This document shows positions 12,401 through 24,900 of a stretch of 55,626 bases of DNA, piece by piece. The stretch comes from Parachlorella kessleri. Taxonomy: Eukaryota > Chlorophyta > Trebouxiophyceae > Chlorellales > Chlorellaceae. Under the pieces are notes generated by a model. The model saw nothing but the letters and a program-made list of their open reading frames with translations, had not been told where the DNA came from and made no database searches. The position numbers were made by a program, and so were the translations under genes. Each line of letters begins with the position of its first letter. Position 1 is the first letter of the stretch. The stretch is taken from contig BBXU01001283.1 of NCBI GenBank assembly GCA_001598975.1, positions 1 through 55,626 of the forward strand, read 5' to 3'.

Positions 12401-13454
12401 ACATGCCATTGTATGTGCTGGCCGCCATGTCATTGTGTAGGTTGTAGTTCAGTGTCGGCACTGTGGCTAGGAGGTGGTGCTGGTGGTGTGAGCTTCCCAG
12501 CTGGCAATCTGCTGGTTTAAAGCTGAGCGGGACCACTGCAACCCCTCCCGCCAAGCTGTTAAAGACGATATCAGGGGCCCGCTCGACCACCGACAGACCA
12601 TTTGGATATGGCTGCCTGGGCAAGCCCAACATTTGAGTCCGCGCAACTTCTCTTCCCTGCAGGCACACCTCGCGCTTCATGATCATGTGGCTGACGCTGC
12701 TGCCCTTCACACTGTACTCGACACTGGGCTGGGGAACCATCCCCGTCTGCGGCATTGTGGCCTTCCTGCTGCTGGGCATTAAGGAGATCACTGTCAGGTG
12801 CGTGTGCTGCCCAAATGGGTGGCAGGAGATGCGTTCGTCCACAACAGATACCTGGGTGGTGCTGCTGATGTGTGGAGCGAAGATGTGCACTCTAGCGGGG
12901 CAGCCTTTCTGTTCCAGCGGTGGAACATATGCAGACCACCAAGGCGCAAACACAAGCTGTCAGGCCCCATGGGGTCTGCGCTGAGCCCCACTGGGAAGGA
13001 CAGGCTGCCATTCAAGTGGCCTGCGCCTGCTCCTGCACAGATCTATGTTTGTTGACTCACGATGTTGGGTGGGCTGGGTGACCGGCAGCGCAGCATCGGT
13101 GGAGACCTTGCTGGTTATCAAGAGTGTAGCCGCCTTCCGATCTGGGTGGCAAGAGTGTAGCCCCAGCATGCGCCTTATTAGCAAGCGTGGCGCGTCTGCT
13201 TGCCTCACTGCAGTATTGAGGAGCCTTTCTCCATCTTGGCCTTGGAAACCATCACCAACACCATCTTCACCAACGTGATGGAGCTGCAGTCCGTACATGA
13301 CACACAGCTTGACAGCGGCAACGGCAATGGCAACGGCAACAGCAATGGCAACGGCAAGCCAGCAGCCGTGCCTGCGTCTGCCTTGGTTGCTCTCGCTGAG
13401 GACGAGGGTAATGGGCCGCTGCCCCTTGGCCTGGCAGCCGTCATGGCCAACTAA
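9470..13454 (+). CDS. Bestrophin-like anion channel (BST/VCCN family), plastid-type leader
   Basis: Twelve exons: 9470-9631, 9714-9827, 10132-10205, 10386-10473, 10687-10785, 10938-11030, 11311-11391, 11621-11665, 11894-11962, 12232-12371, 12663-12797, 13214-13454, giving 446 residues. The first ~55 residues are Arg/Ser/Ala-rich, as in a chloroplast transit peptide. The bestrophin/UPF0187 core follows: membrane segments near 120-140 and 155-180, VFRTNASYERWDSARKMWG after the second, QGLAWIP, and the calcium-clasp-like IEEPF at 368-372. The tail has a Gly-Asn repeat (about 398-410). Land-plant relatives (VCCN1) are thylakoid chloride channels. Chlamydomonas BST1-3 supply bicarbonate to the thylakoid lumen for the CO2-concentrating mechanism, so anion and membrane are inferred. 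The gene lies immediately downstream of the CCM1-like gene on the same strand. Introns 4 and 6 have GC donors (AAG|GCACGT, CAG|GCAAGG). The exact start is uncertain because the frame is open upstream. Confidence 0.88.
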
Positions 13455-14662
13455 GTGCAGCTGGCTTGTCAGCGGGTCACCAAGGCCACAGCATCACAGG
13501 CATGCCGCCGTGGATAGTAACCCGGGGCCCCCCGGGGCGGCCAGTGTTTGGTCTGGAAAGGGCTTGGCCGAATCCCATGCAGGGCTGGCAGGAACCACCC
13601 CTGCTCTGCCCCAATACAGTGCTCCTGTCAAAGCTGGCAGCCCAGCAGAACTGACAAAATTGTTGTGGGGCTTCTTGATTTGGGCCTCTTGCCACCGTGA
13701 GTATGATACCCAGGTATGAGTGCACTCCATTACTACTGCAGTAGCGCTAGTAGAACATTGTAGGGCTATCTAAGTCATTGTGAGTTCTTGTGAGTTTGAA
13801 TGCACTTGCTGGTTCCTTCGCCTGGTATAGCCTAGCGTTAAGCAAGAGGCTCTAAAGGCATATGTTGCGACACGCCTGTGCCTTCTGACATGCTTTTGTG
13901 AGACTGCCCCACCGGTGCTGAAAGTATCATGAGACCCGGCCGCAACCAATCGCACTGAGTAGCATCACGTGTTAACCTTTCTGGATACTGATCGTGCTTG
14001 CCTCCTCCTCAGCATTGCAATAGCGTGCGGTTCCCTGGCACTATTTCTGGTAGCACATTAGATGGGCTCCCTCTGCCTTCTATCTGTGTCTTGCCTGTGT
14101 TCTCCCTTTAATAATACCCTCTTCTGCAATTCGGATCCCCGATGCTATGCTGGGCGTCTAGGGTTGAAGGGCGCATTTTGCCCAAGGTTTATCATTCGGT
14201 AAACCATACGTTCATGTAATATACTGGACGCCCAGGGCCCAAGGTAGAGGGTGAACCGTATCACCTTATTGCATGTGCCATCTGGCTTAAGCTTGCAGCA
14301 GGGTCATTTAGCTATTTCAATCACAAGCTCTCAGCTGGTGTGGATAGAAATAGGCTGTGTCCTTCACAGCTGAGGTGTGACCCAGTAGGGTAAACTGGTA
14401 CCAGAGCATATCTTGCATACGCCCAGTCAGTAGCATGCCTACCTATCCTTAGGGTACTCAATAATTCTAGCGCTAGCTGCTACCGTTATTGACTGATGAG
14501 TTCTGCGCCCAGGCCCTTGGATCCAAGGGTTGTGGCGGCAATACTGGCCCCAGTGCAAGGCCGGCCGCTTCATAGATAGTGTCTTCGTCCCTCATTACTT
14601 GCTGTGCATTCTTGCGATGAGTACGCTGCCCGTTAGGAGTGACTTTGCTTAACTGATCTACC
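13455..14662. other. 3' region of bestrophin gene and upstream region of next gene
   Basis: No gene is supported. TGTAA occurs at 14215-14219. CTGGGCGTCTAG near 14150 and CTGGACGCCCAG near 14224 form an inverted repeat (11 of 12) around a loop of about 60 bases, of unknown meaning. Confidence 0.35.
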
Positions 14663-17600
14663 ATGAAAACCGACCCAAATAAGGCAGCTCGCAACATAGT
14701 CCCTAGCAAGTCCGACCTCCTAGCACAGCTTGCTGCCTTTACATCTCGTTTAGATGTTGTGGAGGTACACCTGTGGCTCAGCACGCCATCGTCGGTCGCC
14801 CATCATGGTACTCCGTTCTTGCTGAACAGTGCCCCAACTGCAACTGCAGGTGGCAGTGAACCGAAGAGCTGCAGGATCAGGGGAAACTAAGCATGATCGG
14901 CTAGGGGCCTGTCTCAAGCAGGAACGGGGCAGCAGTGCATGCCGCACGGACAATGCAGCTGCGGCGGGTAGCCACAAGCAACCAGCTGCAAAGCAGGAGG
15001 CCTTGACGACAGGTGACTGGGAGGGGCAAGCAATAACCGGAGTTGAGCCTACAGCACAACAGCCTGAAGCCAGCGGCAATGCCGCTGGGGCTGCCCCAGC
15101 GGCCACTGCTGGGGAGTTAGAGCAAGTCTGCAGCAGTTGTCAGGCCCAGCAGCTTCAGCTGGTGCAGCTGCAGACCGTGCTCGAGCAGCAGGAGATGCGG
15201 GCAGCGGCCGCAGAGGCAGTGGCTGAGCAGGGGCAGCGGCGGTGCATGGAGGCACAGGGCCGTTTGACGCAGCTGCAGACCAGGTTGCCAGCTATCATGG
15301 ACACTATTAGGCAGCTGCAGGCTGCCAACAAGGCTGCTCAGCAGCAGCAGCAGCAGCAGGATCAGCGGCAAGATGCAAAGGATGCCAGCAAGCAACCCAC
15401 TATTGTCACAAAGCCAGCGCAGCCAGCAGCAATGCCGTTAGCCCAAGTAGAAGCTGTCCAACCACTGCATAGCCATCGGAGGATATCATCGGACGGAAAC
15501 AGAGCGATAGCCACGCACAATGCCCTCAGAACCCCAGACCTGCCGCGGCAGCTGAGAGGAAGAGATGTGGTTGGAGCACAGGTGAGGGGAGTAGCAGGGT
15601 GCTTGCGTAATAGGTTTGCCAGTTGGTGCGTTTTTGCACAGTGGTAACATGTGGGTAAGCCAGCAGACCTGTAAGGAAAAGTTTGCCCTTACAGAGATAG
15701 TGTAGTGCTTGAATTCCCAGTTACCTACCCGCCCGGCTTAGCTGTCAGAGTGCTGCTCTTGACAGTGCTCATAACTACCAACCTACCATTGTAGCCGCTG
15801 TCCATTATGCTTTCTGTAGGAGCCTCATGTACTGAAGCAGCTAGATCAGCAACCAGAGCCAGTGCCGTCGACACATGAGCAGTTGGGCGAACCACAGCAC
15901 CAGCCTCTGCAGCAGGCCCGAGCCAGCCCAGCAGCTACAGTCCCTGCTGAACCGGCAGCTGCCACCCCACTTTGCAAGCTGGCTGTCTCTGTAAGTCCAG
16001 CCTCTTGCCGCACCAACAACTCCCACCAGCAGAGGCGGCGTCAGCAGCAGCAGACGCTGCCCCAGAGCCCCCTCCTGAGGCGACTTGCTGCAGGGCTAAA
16101 GCAGGCAAGGAGGACACAGGCTGCCAGCAACCTCACACAGACAATAGCAAATGCTGAGGAGGGCGCGGTGCAAAAGCAGGCAGAGCCTGTGATGGCCCTG
16201 CCACAAAAGACGTTGATGGTGGGAGTGCCGGAGGAGCAGGCACGGCGACGGCAAGAGCAGCCAGCAGCAGCTGCTGAGCCCCCATTGCAGCAGCGGCAGC
16301 AGCCGCAAGTGATCCAGCAGCAGGTACAGCAGCAGCAGGGGCCGCAAGACATAGGACCTGGCAAGCAAACTTTGCTGCAAAGGACCCTGACAATAAGTCC
16401 GGGCTTGGGCAACCACCTTGAGGAGATCCAGGGCAGGGGCTCAGCTGAAGCCTCCCCACCAGCAGCTGATGAGGACCGGTACATCAATAAGGAAGTTATA
16501 ATGGTGAGGAATAGCATAGGGGGAGGGTGGGTACACACCATCGGTGTAATGCTTACCACTGCATACCCCTTTGTTGCTGTTGCCTGTTGCCGTTGCTGTT
16601 ACAGTCTTGCGGAGGCAACACCTTAAGCTGCTCGGCAGCGAAAAGCGAGCACTGTTTGTAGGCCGAGAGGTGACTGATAATCCTGATAATCAGACTAGCT
16701 AATCCATCATGTATTTGCCAAGTGGTCGGGTGAGCATGATTGCGACAGCCCAGGAGCTACAAGCAGCCCTTGTGACTGCGTAGACCACTTGTGACTATGC
16801 TGCAGCAAGCTTCTGATGGAAGGTGGAGCCGGGGGAGGATTCTTGGCAAGGCTTCTCAGGTAACCAATGCTTGCACCCCACCTCCAGTGCACTTGTCGCA
16901 AAACCAGTACGCAGGCTTGTCAGACATTCTCTGGTCACATTTCTGCTGCGAGCTTGAACCAATGGTACCTATGGGTCCTGCCTAGCATGACTGGCACGCT
17001 GCAAGGGAGGCGACTGGCTGGATGCAAGGTCGTCGCTACTGCTAGATTTGTTTCCAAGATGTGCATGCCACAAGGTGTTCTGTCTACCAAATCTAATGCA
17101 TTTGCCTTCGCCTTGATGCTTTTATCATATCCAGCGCCAGCGCCCCACTTTCTGTACTGACCGGACGGGGCTGCAATGAGATGCACACTGTGGCGATGGG
17201 GGCAGCTTGTGGGTTATTAAGTCGGCCCGCTATGGAGCCGATCTTATGAATTAGGTTATGCTTGTCTTACTGCCATTGCTGTTTGTTCAGGTCTACATGG
17301 TGCAGCTGGCCAGTGGAAGCTCCTTGGTGACCCTGGCCACCCAGAATGTAGATGCAAGCCTGTGGCACGAAGGCTGCCTTCTTGGCAGCACTTGTTCTAA
17401 GGTCAGCTGCAAGGACTGCAAGGATTGGGCCAGGTGCTTCTGACTAAGCCGCCGGCCAGGCTCGCTGGGTAGTCTATCTCCACTACAGCACCATTTTCAA
17501 GGCTATCTCGAAGCCTGTGTGGCTTTGATGTTTTATAGCATGGACAGGAGGCTGGTCAGGCATGCCGCGCTCAGAATGTGCAGCTCGGAAAGCTGCTAGA

Positions 17601-20600
17601 GCCAATCCATGCCTGCAGGTGTTTGGTAAGACCCGCTACAAAGGCAGGGTTGTGAGCTACGACAAGGACCGGCAGTGGTATCTTGTCAGGTGAGGCGTGC
17701 CAGTTTGGGTTGCTCGTGCTCGGTGTTTGGTCTTGTTCTCCATTGCAGGCTGCAACACACTGATTACCCCATGCCACACGTCAGTATCTTACTTATGGGG
17801 AAATGAGGGCGTTTTGCAACTAGTGGCTTACTGCCTCTGCCCTTACGGCAGGCTTGCAAGAATGACGAATTAATTGTAAGGCTTTAACGTCCTAATCTGC
17901 TGGTGTTGCAGGTTCACCGATGGTGATGAGGAGGAAATGACTGAAGCGGAGCTGCTGCAGTGTCTGAGAAGCAGGCGAGTGCCTCACCAGCTTCAGGACT
18001 GACTGCATGGTGGTAGCCCCTGCTGCTGCCGCTCCTATTGACTCTTCGCTCACTACCTTTGCCTGCTTGCTCAGGTGTGGATTCATTACCATGGAACTGG
18101 GCCAGTGTTCGGAAAGAATGCAAGACGAGGATGTAAAGGAGAGAATTACCCTGCTATGTAGGCCAACCAGTGATGCTGAGCGGCAGTCAGCCCTCTTGCC
18201 CAAGCGCAGCCTGCCAACCTCCCCAGCCGCAGCAGCAAGCACGGGCAAGCGCAGCAGGAGCAGCGCGGCCATGAGTCCTGCTGTGAGCAGGCGGAGCAAC
18301 AAGAGGGTCAAAGCAGCTCATGGGGTTTGCCGTGAGAGACATGGTACTGCCAAGGAAAGCAAGACGAGCATGGGGGTAGGGATTGCAGCCGAGGTGGTTG
18401 GAGGCAGCAGTGCTGCTGCGCCGGGCGGTATGCAGACAAGGGCAATACAAACTTGGTTGCAACCACACAGCCACGCAGGGACACCTTGCGACATGCTGGA
18501 CAGCCACGGCGCCGGTGCTTCAGCAGTAGCAGCAGAAACTGCAGGGGAGCAAATAGTTCATAAGGGAGGCTCACGGGAGGCAGATGCCAAGGTGGCAACT
18601 GCCAGCAAGGGGACACAGCCACACACAGAGGCAGCGGGCACCACAGCAGCACCATGGGCATGCTGTGCAACACCACAGCAGGCACAGCAGGGCACCAGCG
18701 GCCCCGCCAAACTCAGCGGCTTGCAGTGTGGCCCTAGCAGCCCATCCAGAACTGCGGAGCAGCAGCAGCAGCAGCAGCAGCCGCCAGGAGACAGTCCTGG
18801 TGTTGTCCGGTCAGCCAACGGCCAGGCAGCACTGGTGGTAGTGGACCTCACTACGCTGGATGCCTCGACGGGCCGTGAAGGCGCCGGTGCCTCCTGTGCT
18901 GCGGGCGCTGCAGCCCCTCCAAGTCGCAGCCAGTCAGGACTGTCTGTAGGTGTGGACGTTGCTGTGAGGGCTGCAGTTACGCCAGAGGAGCTGCGAGAGG
19001 GAGCTGTCGGCCTAGCAGTGCAGGCAAGGCACATGTGTGACGTGGTGGAGGTCATTCCTGCACCAGCCGCTGAGGCACAGCTGTCAACAAGACCGCTTCC
19101 GTTTCCCACCACAGAAGCAGCAGCAACCAGAGCAATAGCTGTGGTGGATGGGCTGTCTATTGCTGAGCGGCAATTATTTGTGGCGGCAACGAAAGAGTCG
19201 CCAGCGGTGCCAGACGAGCAGCATGTGGGGTCGGTTTGCAAGGTGGACGTCCTGGTCTCAGCTCGGGGAGCTGATGTGAAATGGGGGAAGCTTGGCGGAG
19301 GCCTTGTGCGGCTGGGGATCAAGGCTGAAGACCATGCAGCTGGGCTGAATATGTTGGAAGCTCCGTCGGCTGCAGCAGCTGAGGTGGACATGGATTTGGG
19401 CAGCCCAGTGGCAGAGCAGCCCAGGGCAACAGCAGCAGCCACTTCAACCTTGCCAAAGTCCCTTGGAGCCTTGCCCCCGCCCCCACCAGCCCAGCCCCTG
19501 GCAGCCCTGGAGGACTCCCAGCCGCGCCCAGTGGCAGGTTCGCCTGCTGCTGCTGCTGCTGCTGCTGCTGCAGCAGCGGGGACCAGCATGGTTCCAGTAT
19601 CCCAGGCACCAGGCCTGGAAACAGAGCGGCTGCCAGGCCAATCAGGCAAAGCAGCCCCTTCCAGCTGCTATGGTGCCCAAGGCTGTCATGCCAGGGTGTC
19701 AGACAGCGTGGGTGCTGGGGCGGCAGGTGGCGCCAGCCGCTGCCCCGCCCCTGAACAGGCGTTGCAGGTGCCAGCCTCAGAGCAGCAGGGACTCCCCAGG
19801 TGGCTGTCATCACAGCCAAGAAGCAGCAACAGAAAACGGCGGGCGTTTGCCCACTATTCTGCTGCTGCCTTGCCTGCGCATACCGTCAGTGCAGACAGGG
19901 GGCCAGCCACAGGTGCGGCCGCGGAGTGTGGCAAGCAGCAAAACCCCGCGCCAAGCCTGGCCGGCACCAGCTGCATGACCGACATGCCCGGTGGGAAAGC
20001 CGAGCCCCTGCCAGACAAGGCTGCCACAACTGGATGCGCTGCTTTAGAGCCTGCACGCTTTGCCCAGCGCCTCAGAACTGTGACACCAGCAGGACCTGGG
20101 GGAGCTAGTGGATGTCCACCCTCTACCCTGGAACACAGGCCTCCAAGCAATTTTAGCCAGCTGCCAGCTAGGGAAGGCATCATGGTAGCGGCTGCCCCTC
20201 CTGCTGTGCAGCACGCTGCAAGCGCACCCTCCCATACGTACGCGGGCCGAGTTGTGCTAGCGCCCTGGTACCATAGCCAGGGGCTAGCTCCCTCAGCTCA
20301 AGGCACCGCTTACCAGTCGTTTTTCCCTGCTGCCCAACACCCGGCTATTCCCCCAGCCGACCCCCTGGCGGGCTTCCAGGCTTATGGTGGGGATGCCATG
20401 CAGGAACCTGCCGCCTTTGGCGCCAGCTTGGGTTCCTCCGTGGCTGCAGCGGCAGGCCTTGGGAGCAGCGCTGCGCCGCAGTTCACTACGTGTTGCACCG
20501 GTGCTTCCCATTCGGGTGGTTCTGGCTGCGTCCCAACACGGCTGTGGCCGGACTGGCAGCAAAGGCCCTCGCAGCCGCTGCCGCCGCAGCAACTGGCACA

Positions 20601-21244
20601 AGCAGCCCATATGCAGGTGCCCCCGCCCACTGCGGCCTTGGGCCCCGTTGCGTCAATACCAGAGGCAGAGAGGTGCTTTGCTGCGCTCCCGGCAGACAAG
20701 CATCCTTGGGTTTGCCGCTGGCTGGACAGCTGCTGTGCCCACCTCCCGTTGGCGAGAGCTGGCTATCGCAGAGTTCCAGGTGTGCTAAGAACTTTATGTC
20801 GCCTCTTGGAATGAAGACGGCACCATCCGGGTGCCCTGTGTGCATTGCTGCCTTTGAGTGTCAGTCCCATATGTGTAATTGACCGCATTTGTGCTTTGCT
20901 CTTTGGCCAGCTACTCCTGGGATTGGATATCAGGCATGGGTGGCAACCCTGCAGTCTTTATATCAGGCATGGTAGGCCTAGCAGCCTACTGCCATGCGAC
21001 TCGCTACAAAGGATCAGCCCGCCCACTCCCTGCCTGTCCTATGTTGAGGGAAGTTCCATGGCACCCTATTTGCTGTGTTGCGCAGGTGATGACTGAGACT
21101 GAGATCCGTCAGTTTCTGAGGTCAGTAGACCACTGTATGACAAGGCGTATCAAGAACCCACGGGGGTTCCTGGGTTCCCGGTATCGCGCCTGGGCGGACG
21201 AGAGGAGGCAGGAGAGAGAGTTTGTCCGCGGTGTTTTGGTATAG
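14663..21244 (+). CDS. Large Gln/Ala-rich protein with Tudor/Agenet-like module
   Basis: Eleven exons: 14663-14764, 14850-15581, 15820-16543, 16605-16669, 16806-16859, 17291-17401, 17619-17689, 17912-17974, 18075-20779, 20911-20966, 21086-21244, giving about 1613 residues. Residues ~110-165 are Gln-rich and probably coiled coil. Residues ~542-640 hold a beta-rich module: DGRWSRGRIL, then GRVVSYDKDRQWYLVRF and TDGDEEEMTEAEL, the classic Tudor/Agenet pattern found in chromatin readers. The 902-residue exon 9 is low-complexity (poly-Ala, poly-Gln). A charged helical end (VMTETEIRQFLRSVDH onward) closes the protein. A nuclear, chromatin-linked role is inferred. Introns 8 and 10 need GC donors (CAG|GCGAGT, CAG|GCATGG). 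Without the first, exon 8 runs into a stop at 18000. The exon 3/4 junction is the weakest call. It could be two genes, but the frame connects throughout. Confidence 0.6.
17912..18074 (+). other. Splice decision point: GC-AG intron versus stop codon
   Basis: If the exon starting at 17912 is not spliced at the GC donor after 17974, it ends at a TGA (18000-18002). That would give a truncated form ending right after the Tudor-like module. The long downstream frame begins a few bases later in another phase. This may be a regulated choice between a short and a long product. Confidence 0.4.
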
Positions 21245-21306
21245 ACAGGCTGTCGCTGATTATTGTTTGGTACAGTAATGCTGGTGACCTTGTGGCTTGC
21301 CCAACC

Positions 21307-21311
21307 TGTAA
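21307..21311 (+). terminator. Probable polyadenylation signal TGTAA
   Basis: The chlorophyte poly(A) element TGTAA lies 63 bases after the stop of the Tudor-like gene. It is a match to consensus only; there is no transcript evidence. Confidence 0.4.
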
Positions 21312-21934
21312 CGCTGGGGGTTATGCTGTTTGTGTTCGACTCTCAACAAAGCCCGTTTAACCAGGTGGCCTGCCCTTTAAGAGCCCGTATAGCTCATGCA
21401 GTAGCGCGCACCCATAAAATACCCAGAAGTTGTCTGATTAGAAGGCCTAAAGAGGCAAAGGGCCTTTCTACACCACAGTTGTCAAAATTATGCTAGTGCC
21501 CCGCTACAGTCATCTTCTTCCAGGCCAAGCAACAGTGCACTGCAGTGTTGCTCACCCTGCTCAGGATGCCCATGCAAGGCCGGGCTGCTGCTTGCAACTT
21601 GCTGAAATCAGAACAGGTCATCCGTGCGTGTTTGTGACCGGGCCTGTTGGACGACGGAGACTTGACGGCTGGCAACAATCAGCAAGCGTGGGATGCATCA
21701 CATCTGCCTGACGTGTATGCTTACATCTCATAGCTGCTCTCGACACCCATCACTGCAACTAAACAACCTTAGCCAGACCATCATATTTCATGGACAGATT
21801 GCTTCTCCTGATCCTGAGTTCAGGTTTCGGGCACCCCAGCAGGCTCGTCATGCAAGACTTGAAGGAAGAGGAGCACGAAGGCGTATTTTCTCCGAATATC
21901 TTATCACTGCATCTTCAAAGTTTCTCAGATAGGC
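21312..21934. other. Intergenic / 5' region of GRF-CCHC gene
   Basis: No coding signal is seen. Open frames are short and lack splice partners. Presumably promoter and 5' UTR. Confidence 0.35.
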
Positions 21935-24900
21935 ATGTCCTACGTTGCAGCAAGTGATGGTGGCTGGGACGTAGGAACCATGCAGTCGGTCGCTCCCTCC
22001 GGTGGTGGGCACGAAGTTGTAAGCCGTCCTGCCCAAGGCTGGCAGCAACATAGCCATAGCTATCCCATCCAAGGTGAAAGCACACTTGCTCTGCCGCCGC
22101 GCCTTAAGAGCCTGAAGCTCTACGTCTAGTAGAACCTCTGGTTCCTTGGTTAGCCTGTGAGAGCTCCTTCGGAGAGGAAGCAGACGCGACTTCCCTTACT
22201 GCAGACCCCTACGGCGGTGCAGAGGATTGCTATGACGAAGGCAATGAAGAGGAGTGGGAGGAACTGCGGGGCACCTCGGCGCCCAAGCAACAGCAGCAGC
22301 CCGCAGCCATGCGCCCGCCCGCCCAGCAGCAGCAGTGGCGTCAGCCATCCATGGCTCATCAGCAGCAAGACCCAGCAGAGCAGCTCCCCGCTGGTGTGCC
22401 AGCTTGCAACTGCGGCCAGCCCTGTGCGCAACGCACGTCCACAACGCCTGCCAACCCAAACAGGTGCGTCTCCATGATGTCCCCTTCTTCACGAATTTAA
22501 CCAGCGTATCCGTGCTGCTTTGCAAAGAAATAACACTTCTGCCTATACCACACCAGCATGTTATGTTGCTGTTAGGTCACATAACTGTAGCCTTATGCTG
22601 GAGCTACAGTCAGGTGGCAGCAGTGCTCGATGGGCACTCCTTTCCGCATCATTTTAGTTGTTAATAATTTCAAGTGAACGCAACTGTTTTGCAGGGCATT
22701 CTATAAGTGTTCAAAGCAGAGGGATGACCCTTCGGCTTGTGATTTCTTCAAGTGGGCAGACGAGCTCCAGGCTGGCCTCAGCCAAGGTATCCCTGCTTCT
22801 GTCTACACATCTTGGCTATGCATAATCACTTTAACATATCACCTGCACAGTGTCCGCACAAACGGGCTGCACGATGGCATGGAGGCAGATACTCACATTG
22901 CATATGCCATTTGTGTATAATCCTCTTGCCTTCACCCGCTGCTGCATGAAGGTGCAGGCAAACGGGCTCCCCAGCAGCAGCAGCAGCAGTGGGGGCAAGC
23001 TCCACCGCCCCAGCAGCAGCAGAGCAGCTGGCAGCAGCCACCGGAGCAGCAGCAGCAGTGGGCTGAGCAGGGGAGCAGTGCGCCAATGTGCTTCTGCGGC
23101 CAGCCCTGCTTGGAGCGCACCTCCAACACTCCTGCCAACCCCAACAGGTGCCCTAGATGCCCTCTATGTCTCCGTAGCAAGCCCAGCACTCTCAAATCAA
23201 GTGAACTTGCCATGCTGCCTTGTGTATCTCACTTCAAGTCAGCACATTGGCCCCACAGCACTTTGCTTTTGTCGAGCAGGGTCTTCTACAAATGTGCAAA
23301 GCAGCGTGATGACCCCACTGTTTGCAAATTCTTCAAGTGGGCTGACGAGCTGCAGAACACTCGCAGCCCAGGTACAGCAAGGCAGTTGCTATGCACTTAG
23401 GGACATGGGTCTTGTGTCAGCACCTTCTCCACCTGAGCGTGATTGAAGCAGCCTTCCACCGCCATCGGCAATGAGAAGACCATGTTCTGCTTGCAACCAA
23501 GCCGCTTCAATTCCTGCAGCAAATGTCTAATTGGTAAGGAGTGAGCACCTTCCTCACTCATCAGCTTGATGTTTGGGGTCGTGCAACATCTAGCCGCTGC
23601 TCAGCGACAGAGTTTGCCAACGCAAGCACCCATATGCTATCACTCACTCTCTCGCTTATGGGTCGCTACACCCCACTGCAGATGGGGACAGTGCTAGCGG
23701 AGCAGGACCCTTTCCTGGTGGCAGTGCTGGTAGGCCTTATGGCAGTAGCCAGTATGGCACAGGACCTTATGGAGGAGCACCCGGCAGCAGCCAAGGGACG
23801 GCTGGGGGCGGCTACCGACCAGGCTTTGCTGGCTATGCTGCGGGGAGCGGCGGGGGCGGGATGGGCTTGCCGCCTGTCCCTGGGACAAATAACCTGCAGG
23901 CAGCAGCGGATGGGGGTGTGCTGAGGGACAAGTCGAATGACGTCTGCTACAAGTGCAACCAGGTTGGTCCTGTGGGAAGTAGCAGCTGCGATGAAGGCTG
24001 CCAATTGGGCATGCACCAAGCCTCGCTTTTGTGACGAAGCCCTTAGAGACTCCTTGGAATCAGACTTGCCCTTACCTTTTAGTATCCCCAGGCAGTTGGG
24101 CTATGTCACATGGTTGAAACGGTTTTGCCATGCACAAGTGGTTCTACAAATCGAACCCATCGATTACTTCTAGCGAGAGCAATCCTGTATTCCATGGGTG
24201 CAGTCTGGGCATTGGTCCAGGGACTGCCCAAACCAAGGCGGCGGTGGCGGGGGCGCTGGGGGCGGCTATGGAGGCTCCTTTGCCACGGGTGGAGCCGGAA
24301 AATCGGGTGCCTGCTTCAAGGTACAACCGCGTGCTTGATTTTTGCGCCTCGTGACTCGTTGTTATTTGGACACAACCGTGGTCACTGGTGGGTCGTTAAA
24401 AAGCAGACTGTACTGTTGGGCACTGAAGGGCTTGTCACTCACTGTGCATGTGTTCGTTGAGCTTGCATGCGCAAGGTTGCCGCTCTCTCCCAACCTACTT
24501 CTTAGAGCCGAGGGATACAAGGCATGCTGGTGGCTGCAAGGGTTTGGCAGGGTCTCTCAGGTTCTCCAGCTGTTGAGCACATTGAGGCCAACGGTGTCTG
24601 GCTTTAACTTCTCTCCTGCAGTGCGGCCAAGAGGGACACTTCAGCCGCGACTGTGAGTTCTCCTCGGACACTTTTTGCTGAGCTGACTGAGCAGCGCTGT
24701 ATTGCTCTGCGCTGTGCAGCCCCAGTGACAGTGAAGCATGTATGTATTGCATCAGCACCCAACGCGCCTTAACTTCAAATAGCTGGCCGGCTGTTTGGTG
24801 AGAGATGCACATGCCAATGACAGCTGAGACCTGATTTTGAGGTGAACTTCATCATCATTTCGTTTTTGTTAGTCAGGCCCCAACCAGGGTGGTGGGGGTG

